Source: Rhizobium metallidurans (GTDB taxonomy: Bacteria; Pseudomonadota; Alphaproteobacteria; Rhizobiales; Rhizobiaceae). Taken from it: a DNA stretch of 64,000 nt. The position numbers and the translations under genes are program-made. Of this stretch, positions 50,410-59,774 are shown in pieces. The stretch lies in the NCBI RefSeq assembly GCF_014196505.1, contig NZ_JACIDW010000001.1, positions 806,001 to 870,000 of the forward strand, in the 5' to 3' direction. The notes under the pieces are model-generated. The model did not search any database. It was given only the letters and a program-made list of their open reading frames with translations, and was not told the origin of the DNA. How positions within the stretch are numbered: position 1 is the first letter of the stretch; each line of letters opens with the position of its first letter.

Positions 50410-51302
50410 CCGTGCTGCTTCTCGGAAAGAACGGGCAACTTGGACGCGGGCTTCAGCGTACGTTGTTGCCATTCGGCAATCTCGTCGCCTTCGCACGCGA
50501 CGAGTTCGATCTCGACAAGCCGGAAGCGGTCGCCGCGCGTCTTGACGCGGTTCGCCCCGATATCATCGTCAATGCAGCGGCTTATACGCAGGTCGATCTA
50601 GCCGAGACGAATGCCGATGCGGCGTTTCGCATCAACCACCACGCCGTGAAGGCGTTGGCGGATTACGCAGTCCGAAGCGATGCACTGCTGGTCCATTATT
50701 CGACGGACTACGTTTTCGACGGCCGGCGGGACGCGCCCTATCGCGAGAACGACGAGACGCATCCGTTGAATGTCTACGGCGAGTCAAAACGCGCCGGCGA
50801 GTTGGCGATCACCGAGTCCGGTTGCCGGCATCTTTTGTTTCGCACCAGCTGGGTCGTCTCGGCCGATGGCACGAATTTCGTGAAGACCATCCTGCGCCTG
50901 GCGCGGGAGCGTCCGAATCTGCGGATCGTCGCGGACCAGTTTGGCGCGCCGACGGCCGTCGAGCTGCTCGCCGATGTCACCGCCCTTGCGATTGCCGCGC
51001 ACCGGCGCGGCGAGATCGCCGACGGGACGTTTCACCTGACCGCGTCGGGGCGAACGAACTGGCACGGGCTCGCCCGGCATGTTGTCGAGAAGGCGGTCGA
51101 ACGCGGTTTCGTGTCGGCGGCGGCGCCCGATGATATCGAGGCGATCACCACCGAGGAGTTTCCGCGGCCCGCCGAGCGGCCGCGCAATTCGTCGCTCAAC
51201 ACGGATGCATTGAGTTCCGCCCTTGGGCTCACCCTGCCCGAATGGACGGTGCATGTCGATCGCGTACTTGATCAATTGAAGGAACGGGGGTGGGCGCTGT
51301 GA
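50406..51302 (+). CDS. rmlD: dTDP-4-dehydrorhamnose reductase
   Basis: SDR enzyme of 298 aa that performs the last step to dTDP-L-rhamnose. It starts [17 protein letters not shown] with the nucleotide motif, then [57 protein letters not shown] (Tyr-x3-Lys) and LFRTSWV. ATG 50406 overlaps the rmlB stop and is preferred to the upstream extension. The end overlaps the rmlA start. Confidence 0.95.
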   Translation: MTVLLLGKNGQLGRGLQRTLLPFGNLVAFARDEFDLDKPEAVAARLDAVRPDIIVNAAAYTQVDLAETNADAAFRINHHAVKALADYAVRSDALLVHYSTDYVFDGRRDAPYRENDETHPLNVYGESKRAGELAITESGCRHLLFRTSWVVSADGTNFVKTILRLARERPNLRIVADQFGAPTAVELLADVTALAIAAHRRGEIADGTFHLTASGRTNWHGLARHVVEKAVERGFVSAAAPDDIEAITTEEFPRPAERPRNSSLNTDALSSALGLTLPEWTVHVDRVLDQLKERGWAL

Positions 51303-52177
51303 CCCGAAAAGGCATCATTCTCGCCGGTGGCTCCGGCACACGTCTTCATCCGGCGACGCTGGCCATGAGCAAGCAGCTGCTGCCTGTCTTCGACAAGCCG
51401 ATGATCTACTATCCGCTCAGTACGCTGATGCTGGCCGGCATCCGGGACATCCTTATCATCTCGACGCCGCTGGATATCCCTCGCTTCGAGCAGCTGCTGG
51501 GCGACGGCAGCGCCTGGGGCGTCAAGTTTTCCTACGCCGAGCAGCCATCGCCCGATGGCCTGGCGCAGGCATTCATCATCGGCGAGAAATTTCTCGATGG
51601 CTCGCCGTCGGCGCTCGTGCTCGGCGATAACATCTTTTACGGCCACGACCTGCCGATCCTTTTGGCGAGCGGCATGTCCGTCGATCGCGGTGCGACGGTG
51701 TTCGCCTATCACGTGCTCGACCCGGAGCGATATGGCGTCGTGGAGTTCGACAAGCGTTTCCGAGCGGTCTCGATCGAGGAAAAGCCGGCCGTGCCCAAGT
51801 CGAACTACGCGGTGACCGGTCTTTATTTCTACGACGAACGGGCGGTCGAATTCGCCAAGTCGCTGCGTCCTTCGCCGCGCGGCGAGCTGGAGATCACCGA
51901 TCTGAACCGGCGTTATCTTGAGGACGGCAGCCTGACCGTCGAGATCATGGGGCGCGGCTACGCATGGCTGGACACTGGAACGCATGATTCATTGCTCGAC
52001 GCCGGGCAATTCATCTCGACGCTGGAGCGGCGTCAGGGGCTGAAAGTGTCGTGCCCCGAGGAGATCGCGTTTCGCAATGGCTGGATAACGGGTCGCCAGC
52101 TGGAGCAACTGGCGGCGCCGCTCTGCAAGAACGGATACGGGAAATACCTCATGCGACTTCTGGCGGAGGCGGGCTGA
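51299..52177 (+). CDS. rmlA: Glucose-1-phosphate thymidylyltransferase
   Basis: Nucleotidyltransferase of 292 aa, first step of dTDP-L-rhamnose synthesis. It shows [70 protein letters not shown] and [22 protein letters not shown] 51299 overlaps the rmlD stop as GTGA; GTG 51290 is also possible. It is the point of feedback control by dTDP-rhamnose in this family. Confidence 0.95.
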   Translation: MTRKGIILAGGSGTRLHPATLAMSKQLLPVFDKPMIYYPLSTLMLAGIRDILIISTPLDIPRFEQLLGDGSAWGVKFSYAEQPSPDGLAQAFIIGEKFLDGSPSALVLGDNIFYGHDLPILLASGMSVDRGATVFAYHVLDPERYGVVEFDKRFRAVSIEEKPAVPKSNYAVTGLYFYDERAVEFAKSLRPSPRGELEITDLNRRYLEDGSLTVEIMGRGYAWLDTGTHDSLLDAGQFISTLERRQGLKVSCPEEIAFRNGWITGRQLEQLAAPLCKNGYGKYLMRLLAEAG

Positions 52178-52180
52178 ACG

Positions 52181-52726
52181 ATGAAAGTCTCTTCGCTGGC
52201 AATTCCTGAGGTCCTGCTCATCGAGCCCACCGTCTACGGCGATGAGCGCGGCTTCTTTTTCGAGAGCTTCAATCAGGCCCGTTTCGACGAAGCGGCAGGG
52301 GCCGAGGTTTCATTCGTTCAGGACAATCACTCCAAGTCCGCCAAAGGCGTGCTGCGCGGGCTGCACTACCAGATCAGGCAAGCGCAGGGAAAGCTGGTGC
52401 GGGTGGTCGAGGGCGAGGTCTTCGATGTTTCCGTGGACTTGCGGCGATCCTCGCCGACTTTTGGGCAGTGGGTCGGCGAAATCCTGTCGGCGGACAACAG
52501 GCGCCAGCTTTACATTCCGCCGGGCTTCGCGCATGGCTTCGTGGTTCTGTCCGAAACCGCGCAGTTTCTCTACAAGACGACCGATTTCTATTCGCCACAA
52601 CACGAGCGCGCCATCATCTGGAACGATCCTACGGTGAACATCGCCTGGCCGATCGAGGCCGCGCCCACCCTTTCGTCCAAGGACGCGCAAGCGCCGTTGA
52701 TGAAGGATGCCGATCTGTTTCCGTAA
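52181..52726 (+). CDS. rmlC: dTDP-4-dehydrorhamnose 3,5-epimerase
   Basis: Cupin-fold epimerase of 181 aa, third step of the pathway. It reads VLLIEPTVYGDERGFFFESFNQARF, QDNHSKSAKGVLRGLHYQ (catalytic His), GEVFDVSVDLRRSSPTFGQW and LYIPPGFAHGFVVLSETAQFLYKTTDFY. The ATG lies three bases after the rmlA stop. It completes a full dTDP-L-rhamnose set. No rhamnosyltransferase is in view. Confidence 0.95.
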   Translation: MKVSSLAIPEVLLIEPTVYGDERGFFFESFNQARFDEAAGAEVSFVQDNHSKSAKGVLRGLHYQIRQAQGKLVRVVEGEVFDVSVDLRRSSPTFGQWVGEILSADNRRQLYIPPGFAHGFVVLSETAQFLYKTTDFYSPQHERAIIWNDPTVNIAWPIEAAPTLSSKDAQAPLMKDADLFP

Positions 52727-52921
52727 TGGTGTTTCGCAACCGTTGCTTTGTCCTGCATCAGTGTCGTCAACGGACTGGCGCTGGAGGCGCGCACGGTTGC
52801 GCTGGATCGCCCTGCCTTGTCCCGGTGCTTCACATATCGTTGTCCTTGGTCCTTTCCGGATCGGCTTTGGTGTGTCACATAAGGTCGGCTAGCCATCGGC
52901 ACTGGGAGGACGATTGTCGGA

Positions 52922-53959
52922 ATGAGGGGAATTCGCCAACTGGCCAAGCATCTCGATATTTCGATCGGGACCGTGTCGCGGGCGCTCAATGGCAAACCGG
53001 ATGTGAACGAGGAGACCCGCAAGCGCGTGCTGGCGGCGGCCGAAGAGCTTGGGTATGTGGCGAACCAATCGGGCCGTAGCCTGCGGCAGGGTACCACCAA
53101 CGTCATCGGGCTGATGATCGAGTCCAGCAAGGAAACGGTCGAAAACGCCGACAACTTCTTCCTTGGCCTGACCGGCGGTCTGCAAAGCGTGCTTTCGCGC
53201 CACAAGCTCGATCTCATCATGCTGCCTTGCCCGAACGACGAGGATCCTCAGGAGTATCTGAAGCGCATGGTGACGCGTCGTGTCGTGGATGCACTGATCA
53301 TTTCCGCCACGCAGCGCATCGACAAGCGCATCGACTTCCTGGCCAAGGCGAAGATACCCTTCGTTGCGCTCGGCCGCAGCTCGTCCGGTGGCAATTACAG
53401 CTGGATCGACCTCGATTTCGAAGGCGTCGCGGCCTCGGCCGTCGATCGGCTCGTGGCCAAGGGGCATCGCCGGATCGCGATCGCGGTGCCATCAACCGAC
53501 GTCAATCTCGGCTACATCTTCCTCGATGCCTATCGGAGCGCGTTGGAACGCCACGGCATCGCCTATGATCCCGCACTCGTCATCCGCGCGAAGTCGAGCG
53601 AGCAGGGTGGATATCAGGCCGGCGATGAGCTCATCCGCCTCGATCCCCGGCCGACGGCGATCATTCTGATCTACGAGCTGATGGCGATCGGGCTTTACCG
53701 ACGAATGGTCGAGGCGGGCATCGTCCCCGGCCGGGATCTCGCGGTCATCGGCTTTCGCGAGGAGCCGCGCGCCCGGTTCTTGCAGCCGACACTGACCTGT
53801 TTCAGGATGTCGCTGCGCGATCTCGGCGCCGAGCTTGCCGAAACGCTGCTCGCGACCATGCCTGCCTATGCGGATTTCTATCCCGGTGGCGCGCGCAACA
53901 CGATCTGGCCGCTTGAGCTCGTTGCGGGCGAGAGCGATGCCTTCAGCCTCGACAGTTGA
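52922..53959 (+). CDS. LacI-family transcriptional repressor
   Basis: Regulator of 345 aa. Its N-terminal helix-turn-helix and hinge read [35 protein letters not shown], and the periplasmic-binding-like effector domain follows ([50 protein letters not shown]). GGGAGGA precedes the ATG. It lies just upstream of the glycerate kinase gene (LacI stop and kinase start 20 bases apart). The two LacI-type palindromes at 55401-55434 before the sugar operon are its probable operators. Confidence 0.93.
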   Translation: MRGIRQLAKHLDISIGTVSRALNGKPDVNEETRKRVLAAAEELGYVANQSGRSLRQGTTNVIGLMIESSKETVENADNFFLGLTGGLQSVLSRHKLDLIMLPCPNDEDPQEYLKRMVTRRVVDALIISATQRIDKRIDFLAKAKIPFVALGRSSSGGNYSWIDLDFEGVAASAVDRLVAKGHRRIAIAVPSTDVNLGYIFLDAYRSALERHGIAYDPALVIRAKSSEQGGYQAGDELIRLDPRPTAIILIYELMAIGLYRRMVEAGIVPGRDLAVIGFREEPRARFLQPTLTCFRMSLRDLGAELAETLLATMPAYADFYPGGARNTIWPLELVAGESDAFSLDS

Positions 53960-53979
53960 ATTTTCTCGAAAGCCAGCCC

Positions 53980-55233
53980 ATGCAACCGCGCGATTTCCTA
54001 AAAGATCTCTTCTCCGCCGCTGTCAAGGCGGCCGACCCGCTCACGGGGATCACGGCCTATCTTCCGGCCAAGCCGAAGGGACGAACGGTGGTGATCGGCG
54101 CCGGCAAGGGCGCCGCACAGATGGCGCAGGCGCTCGAGGGTGTCTGGGACGGCCCGCTCGAGGGTGTTGTGGTGACGCGCTATGGCTATGGCTGCGTAAC
54201 CCAAGACATCGAGATCCTTGAAGCCTCGCATCCCGTGCCGGATAGCGCCGGCCTCGTGGCTTCGAAGCGGCTGATGGACGCCGTGAGCGGGCTTGGCGAG
54301 GATGACTTCGTCATCGCGCTGATCTGCGGGGGAGGGTCCGCGCTGCTGCCGTCTCCGCCGGAGGGGTTGACGCTCGAAGACGAGATCGCCATGAACGAGA
54401 TCCTGCTCGCTTCGGGCGCGCCGATTTCCGCGATGAACGTGGTGCGCAAGCATCTGTCGACGATCAAGGGCGGCAGGCTGGCGGCGGCGACCAAGGCGCG
54501 CGTCGTCAGCATGGTCGTGTCGGACATACCCGGCGACAATCCTGCTTATGTCGCTTCCGGCCCGACGGTTCCAGATCGCTCGACGCGGCACGATGCGCTT
54601 GACATCATCGCGCAGTACAAGATGCCGCTTCCGCAGGCTGCGCTCGATTTTCTCGCCACGCCGGCGGCCGATGCGCCGAGCCCGGATGATGCGGTGTTCG
54701 CACGCCACGAGCATCATGTGATCGCCTCGGCCGGCGTCTCGCTAGAGGCGGCGGCAGCGCTTGCCAGATCGCACGGGGTGGAAGCCGCCATCCTGTCGGA
54801 TTCCATCGAAGGCGAATCGCGGGATGTCGCTTCGGTGCATGCGGCGATTGCCCGCGAAGTGCTAGCGAAAGACCGGCCGTTTCGGAAGCCGGTCGTTATC
54901 CTCTCCGGTGGGGAGACGACGGTGACGCTCCGGGGTAAGGGCGGAAAGGGCGGCCGCAACGGCGAATTCGCGCTCGCCATGGCGCTGGCGATCCAGGGCC
55001 ATGAGATGCATGTGCTTGCCGCCGATACCGATGGCATCGACGGGTCGGAAGACAACGCGGGCGCCTTCGCGGATGGGAAGACGGTCGAACGATTGCGCGC
55101 CGCCGGTCTTGATCCGCGCCGCCTGCTCGATGGCAATGATAGCTACAGCGGTTTCGCTGCGATCGGCGACCTGTTCGAGACCGGTCCGACGGGAACCAAT
55201 GTCAACGACTTCCGCGCGATCCTGATCCGCTAA
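53980..55233 (+). CDS. Glycerate 2-kinase (MOFRL/GckA family)
   Basis: Kinase of 417 aa from ATG 53980; a TTG at 53956 overlapping the LacI stop would add eight residues. The DUF4147 domain covers [38 protein letters not shown] and [17 protein letters not shown] (conserved Lys). The C-terminal MOFRL domain has [29 protein letters not shown] and [16 protein letters not shown]. It makes 2-phosphoglycerate from glycerate. It is paired with the LacI gene and the sugar operon, which suggests the sugar is degraded through glycerate or hydroxypyruvate. Older annotations call such proteins hydroxypyruvate reductase (ttuD). Confidence 0.9.
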   Translation: MQPRDFLKDLFSAAVKAADPLTGITAYLPAKPKGRTVVIGAGKGAAQMAQALEGVWDGPLEGVVVTRYGYGCVTQDIEILEASHPVPDSAGLVASKRLMDAVSGLGEDDFVIALICGGGSALLPSPPEGLTLEDEIAMNEILLASGAPISAMNVVRKHLSTIKGGRLAAATKARVVSMVVSDIPGDNPAYVASGPTVPDRSTRHDALDIIAQYKMPLPQAALDFLATPAADAPSPDDAVFARHEHHVIASAGVSLEAAAALARSHGVEAAILSDSIEGESRDVASVHAAIAREVLAKDRPFRKPVVILSGGETTVTLRGKGGKGGRNGEFALAMALAIQGHEMHVLAADTDGIDGSEDNAGAFADGKTVERLRAAGLDPRRLLDGNDSYSGFAAIGDLFETGPTGTNVNDFRAILIR

Positions 55234-55263
55234 CCGAAGAATCGAAATCTGATCCGGTCACCT

Positions 55264-55281
55264 GCGTTCCAGCCGGAACGC
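55264..55281 (+). terminator. Stem-loop after the glycerate kinase gene
   Basis: GCGTTCC (55264-55270) and GGAACGC (55275-55281) form a perfect seven-pair stem with loop AGCC, 30 bases after the stop. A TTTTTT run follows 20 bases later, too far for a classical terminator. A second perfect hairpin (GCTGCGC-TGCG-GCGCAGC) lies at 55311-55328. Together they separate the kinase gene from the next promoter. Confidence 0.4.
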
Positions 55282-55390
55282 GGGCGCAAAATAGCGTGAA
55301 ATTTTTTCGTGCTGCGCTGCGGCGCAGCCAAGGTTAAGGCCCCGCATTTGCAGATGTTTTCCGCAGCATTTTTTGTCTGATCGCGTGGGA

Positions 55391-55434
55391 TTGACAGCGA
55401 GAAACGTTTCCGCTTAGTATCGTAAACGTTTACG
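55391..55434 (+). promoter_or_regulatory. Sigma-70 promoter with two LacI-type operators
   Basis: -35 TTGACA (55391-55396) and -10 TAGTAT (55415-55420) are 18 bases apart. GAAACGTTTC (55401-55410) lies in the spacer, and the 14-bp perfect palindrome CGTAAACGTTTACG (55421-55434) lies directly after the -10. Their centres are 22 bases apart, two helical turns, so two dimers could bind one face. Both carry the central AACGTT typical of LacI/GalR operators. The LacI product encoded at 52922 is the obvious candidate repressor of the MocA-importer operon. Confidence 0.85.
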
Positions 55435-55481
55435 GGACAAGTTTCGGGAGGAAAGCCAGAAACTGTCCACGGGAGGAAATC

Positions 55482-56516
55482 GTGACATTGAATGCCGTTC
55501 TCTGCGGTTGCGGAGCCATGTCCAAGGGCTGGTTGCGCGCCATCAAGGAAACCCCGGCTCTCGCAGCCGAAATCGAGGTCAAGGGCCTCGTCGACGTCAA
55601 CCCGGCGGCGGCTGAAAAGCTTGCCGAGGAGTTTGGTTTGAGCGGTGCCGTGATCGGCACGGATCTCGCCGACGTCATCGCGAAATCAAAAGCTGACATC
55701 GTCTTCGACGTGGTCATCCCGACCGCGCGCTTCGACGTGGTGTCGACGGCGCTGAAGGCCCGCTGCCATGTGCTGAGCGAAAAGCCGATGGCAACATCGC
55801 TTGCCGAAGGGGCGGCTCTCATCGATCTCGCCGCCGAGACCGGCAAGGTCCACGCCATCATTCAGAACCGCCGCTTCATCTCGGGCGTCCGCCGCATGCG
55901 TCGCTTCGTCGAAAGCGGTGCGATCGGCGACATCACCGGCATCCATTGCGATTTCTTTCTGGCGCCGCATTTCGGCGGTTTCCGCGAAGAGATGCAGAAC
56001 GTGCTTTTGCTTGACATGGCGATCCACACCTTCGATGCCGCGCGCTTCGTCGCCGACAAGAAGCCGCTGGCCGTTTACTGCGTCGAACGCAATCCGAAGG
56101 GGTCATGGTATCAGCACGGCGCTTCCGCCAACGCGACCTTCGAATTCGCCGATGACGTCGTCTTCACCTATCGCGGTTCGTGGTGCGCGGAAGGCGAGCG
56201 CACGAGCTGGGAAAGCCAGTGGCGCCTCGTCGGCTCCAAGGGAATGCTGACATGGGACGGTGAGGAAGGCTTCAAGGCGGCGACCGCGGGCGAGCAGCCG
56301 GGGTTGCTGCACGGCTTTACGCCGGTCGAAGTACCAGCGCCTGAGCATGACGAAGAGACGCATGGCCACGCCAGCGTGATCGCCAGCTTCGTCGAAGCGA
56401 TCGAGACGGGCAAGCGCCCGGAAACCGCAAGTTCCGACAACATCAGAAGCCTCGCCATGGTCTTCTGCGCGATCGAAAGCGCCAAGACCGGCAAGCGTAT
56501 TGAAATTTCAGCATAA
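55482..56516 (+). CDS. Gfo/Idh/MocA-family oxidoreductase
   Basis: NAD(P)-dependent dehydrogenase of 344 aa. The Rossmann motif is NAVLCGCGAMSKGWLRAI, the family motif is VLSEKPMATS (Lys, about residue 94), and the second domain reads HFGGFREEMQNVLLLDMAIHTFDAARFVADKKP, with Asp and His at the catalytic positions. GGGAGGAAATC precedes the ATG. First gene of the LacI-controlled operon; it shows only modest similarity by eye to the MocA protein at 8253, so the two likely act on different sugars. Confidence 0.88.
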   Translation: MTLNAVLCGCGAMSKGWLRAIKETPALAAEIEVKGLVDVNPAAAEKLAEEFGLSGAVIGTDLADVIAKSKADIVFDVVIPTARFDVVSTALKARCHVLSEKPMATSLAEGAALIDLAAETGKVHAIIQNRRFISGVRRMRRFVESGAIGDITGIHCDFFLAPHFGGFREEMQNVLLLDMAIHTFDAARFVADKKPLAVYCVERNPKGSWYQHGASANATFEFADDVVFTYRGSWCAEGERTSWESQWRLVGSKGMLTWDGEEGFKAATAGEQPGLLHGFTPVEVPAPEHDEETHGHASVIASFVEAIETGKRPETASSDNIRSLAMVFCAIESAKTGKRIEISA

Positions 56517-56527
56517 GGATTGAGATT

Positions 56528-57430
56528 GTGAGCAACCCCGCCAAGTCCATTCGCATCGGAACCATGGTCAGCGCGTCGAAGGGCGGCGCCGACAAGCGGA
56601 TCGGCCAGATCGCCGATATGGGCTTCGAAAGCTTCGAACCCTTCTTCTGGCAGACGACCAATGGCCAGAACCTCGCCGAGCTCGGAAAGCGCTGCGTCGA
56701 CGCGATCGGCGACCGTGACATCACCATCTCCACGCTCGGCATGTTCGGCAACCCGCTTGAAACGACGGATATCGATCTCGACACGCTTCAGGGCTGGAAG
56801 GATTGCATCGACAACGCGCACCACTTCGGCGCCACCTGCGTTGCCGGCTTCACCGGTCGTGTCCGTGGCAAGGTGCTGACCGACAGCCTGCCGCGCTACA
56901 AGGAAATCTGGAGTGAGCTTGCCAAGCGCGCCGCCGACAAGGGCGTGAAGATCGCCTTCGAAAACTGCGCGATGGACGGCAATTGGCAGACGGGTGACTG
57001 GAACATCGCACACAATCCGGATGCCTGGGAGCTGATCTTCAACGAGACACCCGACGACAATATCGGTCTCGAATGGGAGCCTTGCCATCAGATGGTCTAT
57101 CTGATCGAGCCGCTGCCGCAGATCCGCAAGTGGGCGTCGAAGATTTTCCACGTTCACGGTAAGGATGCAACGATCCGCTGGGATGTCATCAAGGAGCATG
57201 GCATCTTCGGTAAGGAGAAGTTCGTGTTCATGCGCACGCCGGGCTTTGGCGATAGCAACTGGACGGACATCATTTCGGAACTGCGCCTCGCCGGCTGGTC
57301 GGGATCCATCGACATTGAAGGTTGGCACGATCCGGTCTATCGCGACGCGCTCGAGATGACCGGTCAGGTTCATGCGCTGAACCATTTGAAGCATGCCCGG
57401 GGCGGCGATTTCGTCGTCGATCCGGTCTGA
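56528..57430 (+). CDS. Sugar phosphate isomerase/epimerase (TIM barrel)
   Basis: Xylose-isomerase-like TIM-barrel protein of 300 aa. Strand signatures include ISTLGMFGNPLETTD, ATCVAGFTGRVRGK, VKIAFENCAMDGNWQTGDWNIAHNP, IGLEWEPCHQM and IFHVHGKDATIRWDV, which place Glu, Glu/Asp, His and Glu (SIDIEGWHDPVY) for metal binding. It follows the MocA gene by 11 bases. MocA plus isomerase pairs are typical of inositol, levoglucosan and 3-keto-sugar routes in rhizobia; which applies here is open. Confidence 0.87.
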   Translation: MSNPAKSIRIGTMVSASKGGADKRIGQIADMGFESFEPFFWQTTNGQNLAELGKRCVDAIGDRDITISTLGMFGNPLETTDIDLDTLQGWKDCIDNAHHFGATCVAGFTGRVRGKVLTDSLPRYKEIWSELAKRAADKGVKIAFENCAMDGNWQTGDWNIAHNPDAWELIFNETPDDNIGLEWEPCHQMVYLIEPLPQIRKWASKIFHVHGKDATIRWDVIKEHGIFGKEKFVFMRTPGFGDSNWTDIISELRLAGWSGSIDIEGWHDPVYRDALEMTGQVHALNHLKHARGGDFVVDPV

Positions 57431-57498
57431 GGACATCGCGGCCGGCAAGGAGGAATTGCTGGCCTCACGATCAAGGATAACCACAAAGGAGGAGAACC

Positions 57499-58731
57499 AT
57501 GGCTATCCGTAAATTTGCAATGATCGGCGCGCTTGCGCTGGCGGGCGTGTCGCTCTTCGGCCTAGCCGCCAAGGCCGAAGACGTCACCCTGACCCTCTGG
57601 TCGCTCGATCGCGACATTCAGCCGGCGCCGAACCTGATCAAGGAATTCAACGATCAGAACAACGGCATCAAGATCGAATACCGCCAGATCCAGTTCGACG
57701 ACGTCGTCAGTGAATCGATGCGTGCGTTCTCGACCGGCAAGGCGCCCGATATCATCGCCATCGACAACCCGAACCACGCGATGTTCGCCGCCCGCAAGGC
57801 CTTCCTCGACCTGACCGACATGATCGCCAAGTCGACGGTCATCAAGCCGGAGAACTACTTCCCCGGACCGCTGAAATCCGCCACCTGGGACGGCAAGCTC
57901 TACGGCGTGCCGAAGGCGACCAACACGATCGCGCTCTACTACAACAAGGACATGTTCAAGGCCGCCGGCCTCGATCCGGAAAAGCCGCCGCAGACCTGGG
58001 ACGAACTGGTCGCGGACGCCAAGAAGCTGACCGATCCCTCAAAGAACGTCTACGGCCTGACCTTCTCGGCCAAGGCGAACGAGGAGGGCACCTTCCAGTT
58101 CCTGCCCTGGGCCCAGATGGGTGGCGCGACCTATAAGACGATCAACGCCGACGGTGCCGTCAAGGCACTGACGGTATGGAAGCAGATCATGGACGAGAAG
58201 CTTGCTTCTCCCGATACGCTGACCCGCAGCCAGTGGGATTCGACCGCCACCTTCAACGCCGGCAACGCGGCCATGGCCATATCCGGTCCGTGGGAAATCG
58301 ACCGCATGCTGACCGACGCCAAGTTCGACTGGGGCACGGCGCTCCTGCCGGTCCCGCAGGAAGGCGCGCCGCGCTCTTCGGCCATGGGCGACTACAACTG
58401 GGCGATCTTCTCCAGTTCCAAGTACCCGGCGGAGGCCTTCAAGGCGCTCGAGTTCTTCGCCTCGAAGGACGACACGATGTACCAGAAGTTCGGCCAGCTT
58501 CCGGCCCGCTCCGACATCGCCATCCCGCCGACAGGCAACAAGCTGAAGGACGACGCGCTGAAGACCTTCGTCGAGCAGCTGAAATATGCCCAGCCGCGAG
58601 GCCCGTCGCCGGAATGGCCGAAGATCTCCAAGGCGATCCAGGATGCCATCCAGGCAGCGCTGACCGGCCAGATGCCGCCGAAGGACGCGCTTGATCAGGC
58701 CGCCGAGAAGATCAAGGCCGTCGAAGAGTGA
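57499..58731 (+). CDS. Extracellular sugar-binding protein (ABC importer)
   Basis: Periplasmic family-1 binding protein of 410 aa. Signal peptide residues 1-26 (ends LAAKA|ED). The mature part starts [29 protein letters not shown] and contains [43 protein letters not shown], typical of CUT1 binding proteins, and a C-terminal [32 protein letters not shown] precedes the ATG. It belongs with the permeases and ATPase downstream. Confidence 0.94.
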   Translation: MAIRKFAMIGALALAGVSLFGLAAKAEDVTLTLWSLDRDIQPAPNLIKEFNDQNNGIKIEYRQIQFDDVVSESMRAFSTGKAPDIIAIDNPNHAMFAARKAFLDLTDMIAKSTVIKPENYFPGPLKSATWDGKLYGVPKATNTIALYYNKDMFKAAGLDPEKPPQTWDELVADAKKLTDPSKNVYGLTFSAKANEEGTFQFLPWAQMGGATYKTINADGAVKALTVWKQIMDEKLASPDTLTRSQWDSTATFNAGNAAMAISGPWEIDRMLTDAKFDWGTALLPVPQEGAPRSSAMGDYNWAIFSSSKYPAEAFKALEFFASKDDTMYQKFGQLPARSDIAIPPTGNKLKDDALKTFVEQLKYAQPRGPSPEWPKISKAIQDAIQAALTGQMPPKDALDQAAEKIKAVEE

Positions 58732-58779
58732 CATATCAGGGCAAGCGGGGCGCGCATGCGCTCCGCCTGTCCGGCCCCA

Positions 58780-58849
58780 ATGGCGCTTGCGCCATCCCAC
58801 CGTTTCCTCCCGGCAGGGGCTGTCTTCCGCGCAAGCGCCAGGCAGCCCC
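58780..58849 (+). promoter_or_regulatory. Two stem-loops between binding-protein and permease genes
   Basis: First hairpin: ATGGCGC (58780-58786) with GCGCCAT (58789-58795). Second: GGGGCTGTCT (58816-58825) with AGGCAGCCCC (58840-58849), and an inner CGC-GCAA-GCG capped by a GNRA tetraloop (58828-58837). The loop region GCGCAAGCGCC is also complementary to 58782-58792, so alternative pairing is possible. Such structures after a binding-protein gene usually protect its mRNA and lower permease expression, giving excess binding protein. No T-run follows. Confidence 0.6.
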
Positions 58850-58871
58850 GTTCGGAGCTTAAGGGGTATCC

Positions 58872-59774
58872 ATGAAGAGGCTTTTTTCCAGCATCATCGA
58901 TGGCCGCGGTTTCGACATCACGCTTGTCACCCTGCCGCTCATCTTCCTGTTCGTGCTCGCGGGCCTGCCGCTCGTCTACAACATCGTCATGAGTTTCCAG
59001 GAGGTCGACATGTTCAGCCTCGGGACCTTCGTGCGCCCCTTCGTCGGCTTCAAGAACTATGTCGACCTGTTCAAGCAGCCCGAAACGCTGCCGATCATCT
59101 ATAATACCGTGCTGTTCGTCGTCGGCTCGATCGCCGGTCAGTTCCTGATCGGCTTCGGCCTGGCGCTGTTCTTCTGGGTGAATTTTCCCGGCGCCTCCTG
59201 GCTGCGCGGCCTGTTCCTCGTTTCCTGGGTCATGCCCGGCCTCGTCGTTGGCGCGATCTGGAACTGGGTGCTGTCGGGCGACTTCGGCGTCTTGAATTTC
59301 ATCCTGCGCGAAAGCGGGTTGATCAGCTCCAACATCTTCTGGCGCTCGGACCCCAATTTCTCGCTCTGGGCCGTTGTCATCGCCAATATCTGGCTCGGCA
59401 CGTCCTTCAACATGATCCTGCTCTCCGTCGGCCTGTCTTCCATCCCCGGCGATCTCTACGAAGCGGCCGAACTCGACGGCGCCAATGCCTGGCAGCGCTT
59501 CTGGACGATCACGCTTCCGATGATGCGCTCGACCATCGGCGCCATCGTGTCGCTCGGCCTGATCTTCACGCTGCAGCAATTCGACCTGTTCGCGGCCATC
59601 ACCGATGGCGGGCCGAACAATTCGTCCAACGTCACGCAATACTGGGCCTGGGATCTGTCCTTCCGGCAATACGATTTCGGCAAGGGCGCCACGATCTCCG
59701 TCATCATGATCGTCTTCGTGATGTTCGCCTCGATCGTCTATGTCCGGTCGACAAAACATGAGGTGCGCGGATGA
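58872..59774 (+). CDS. Carbohydrate ABC transporter permease, MalF type
   Basis: Inner-membrane permease of 300 aa with six helices. The EAA loop reads EAAELDGANAWQRFWTITLPMM (about residues 197-218). The N-terminus ITLVTLPLIFLFVLAGLPLVYNIVMSF forms the first helix. It starts 140 bases after the binding-protein gene, across the stem-loops, and its stop overlaps the next permease (ATGA). It pairs with the MalG-type protein. Confidence 0.93.
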   Translation: MKRLFSSIIDGRGFDITLVTLPLIFLFVLAGLPLVYNIVMSFQEVDMFSLGTFVRPFVGFKNYVDLFKQPETLPIIYNTVLFVVGSIAGQFLIGFGLALFFWVNFPGASWLRGLFLVSWVMPGLVVGAIWNWVLSGDFGVLNFILRESGLISSNIFWRSDPNFSLWAVVIANIWLGTSFNMILLSVGLSSIPGDLYEAAELDGANAWQRFWTITLPMMRSTIGAIVSLGLIFTLQQFDLFAAITDGGPNNSSNVTQYWAWDLSFRQYDFGKGATISVIMIVFVMFASIVYVRSTKHEVRG

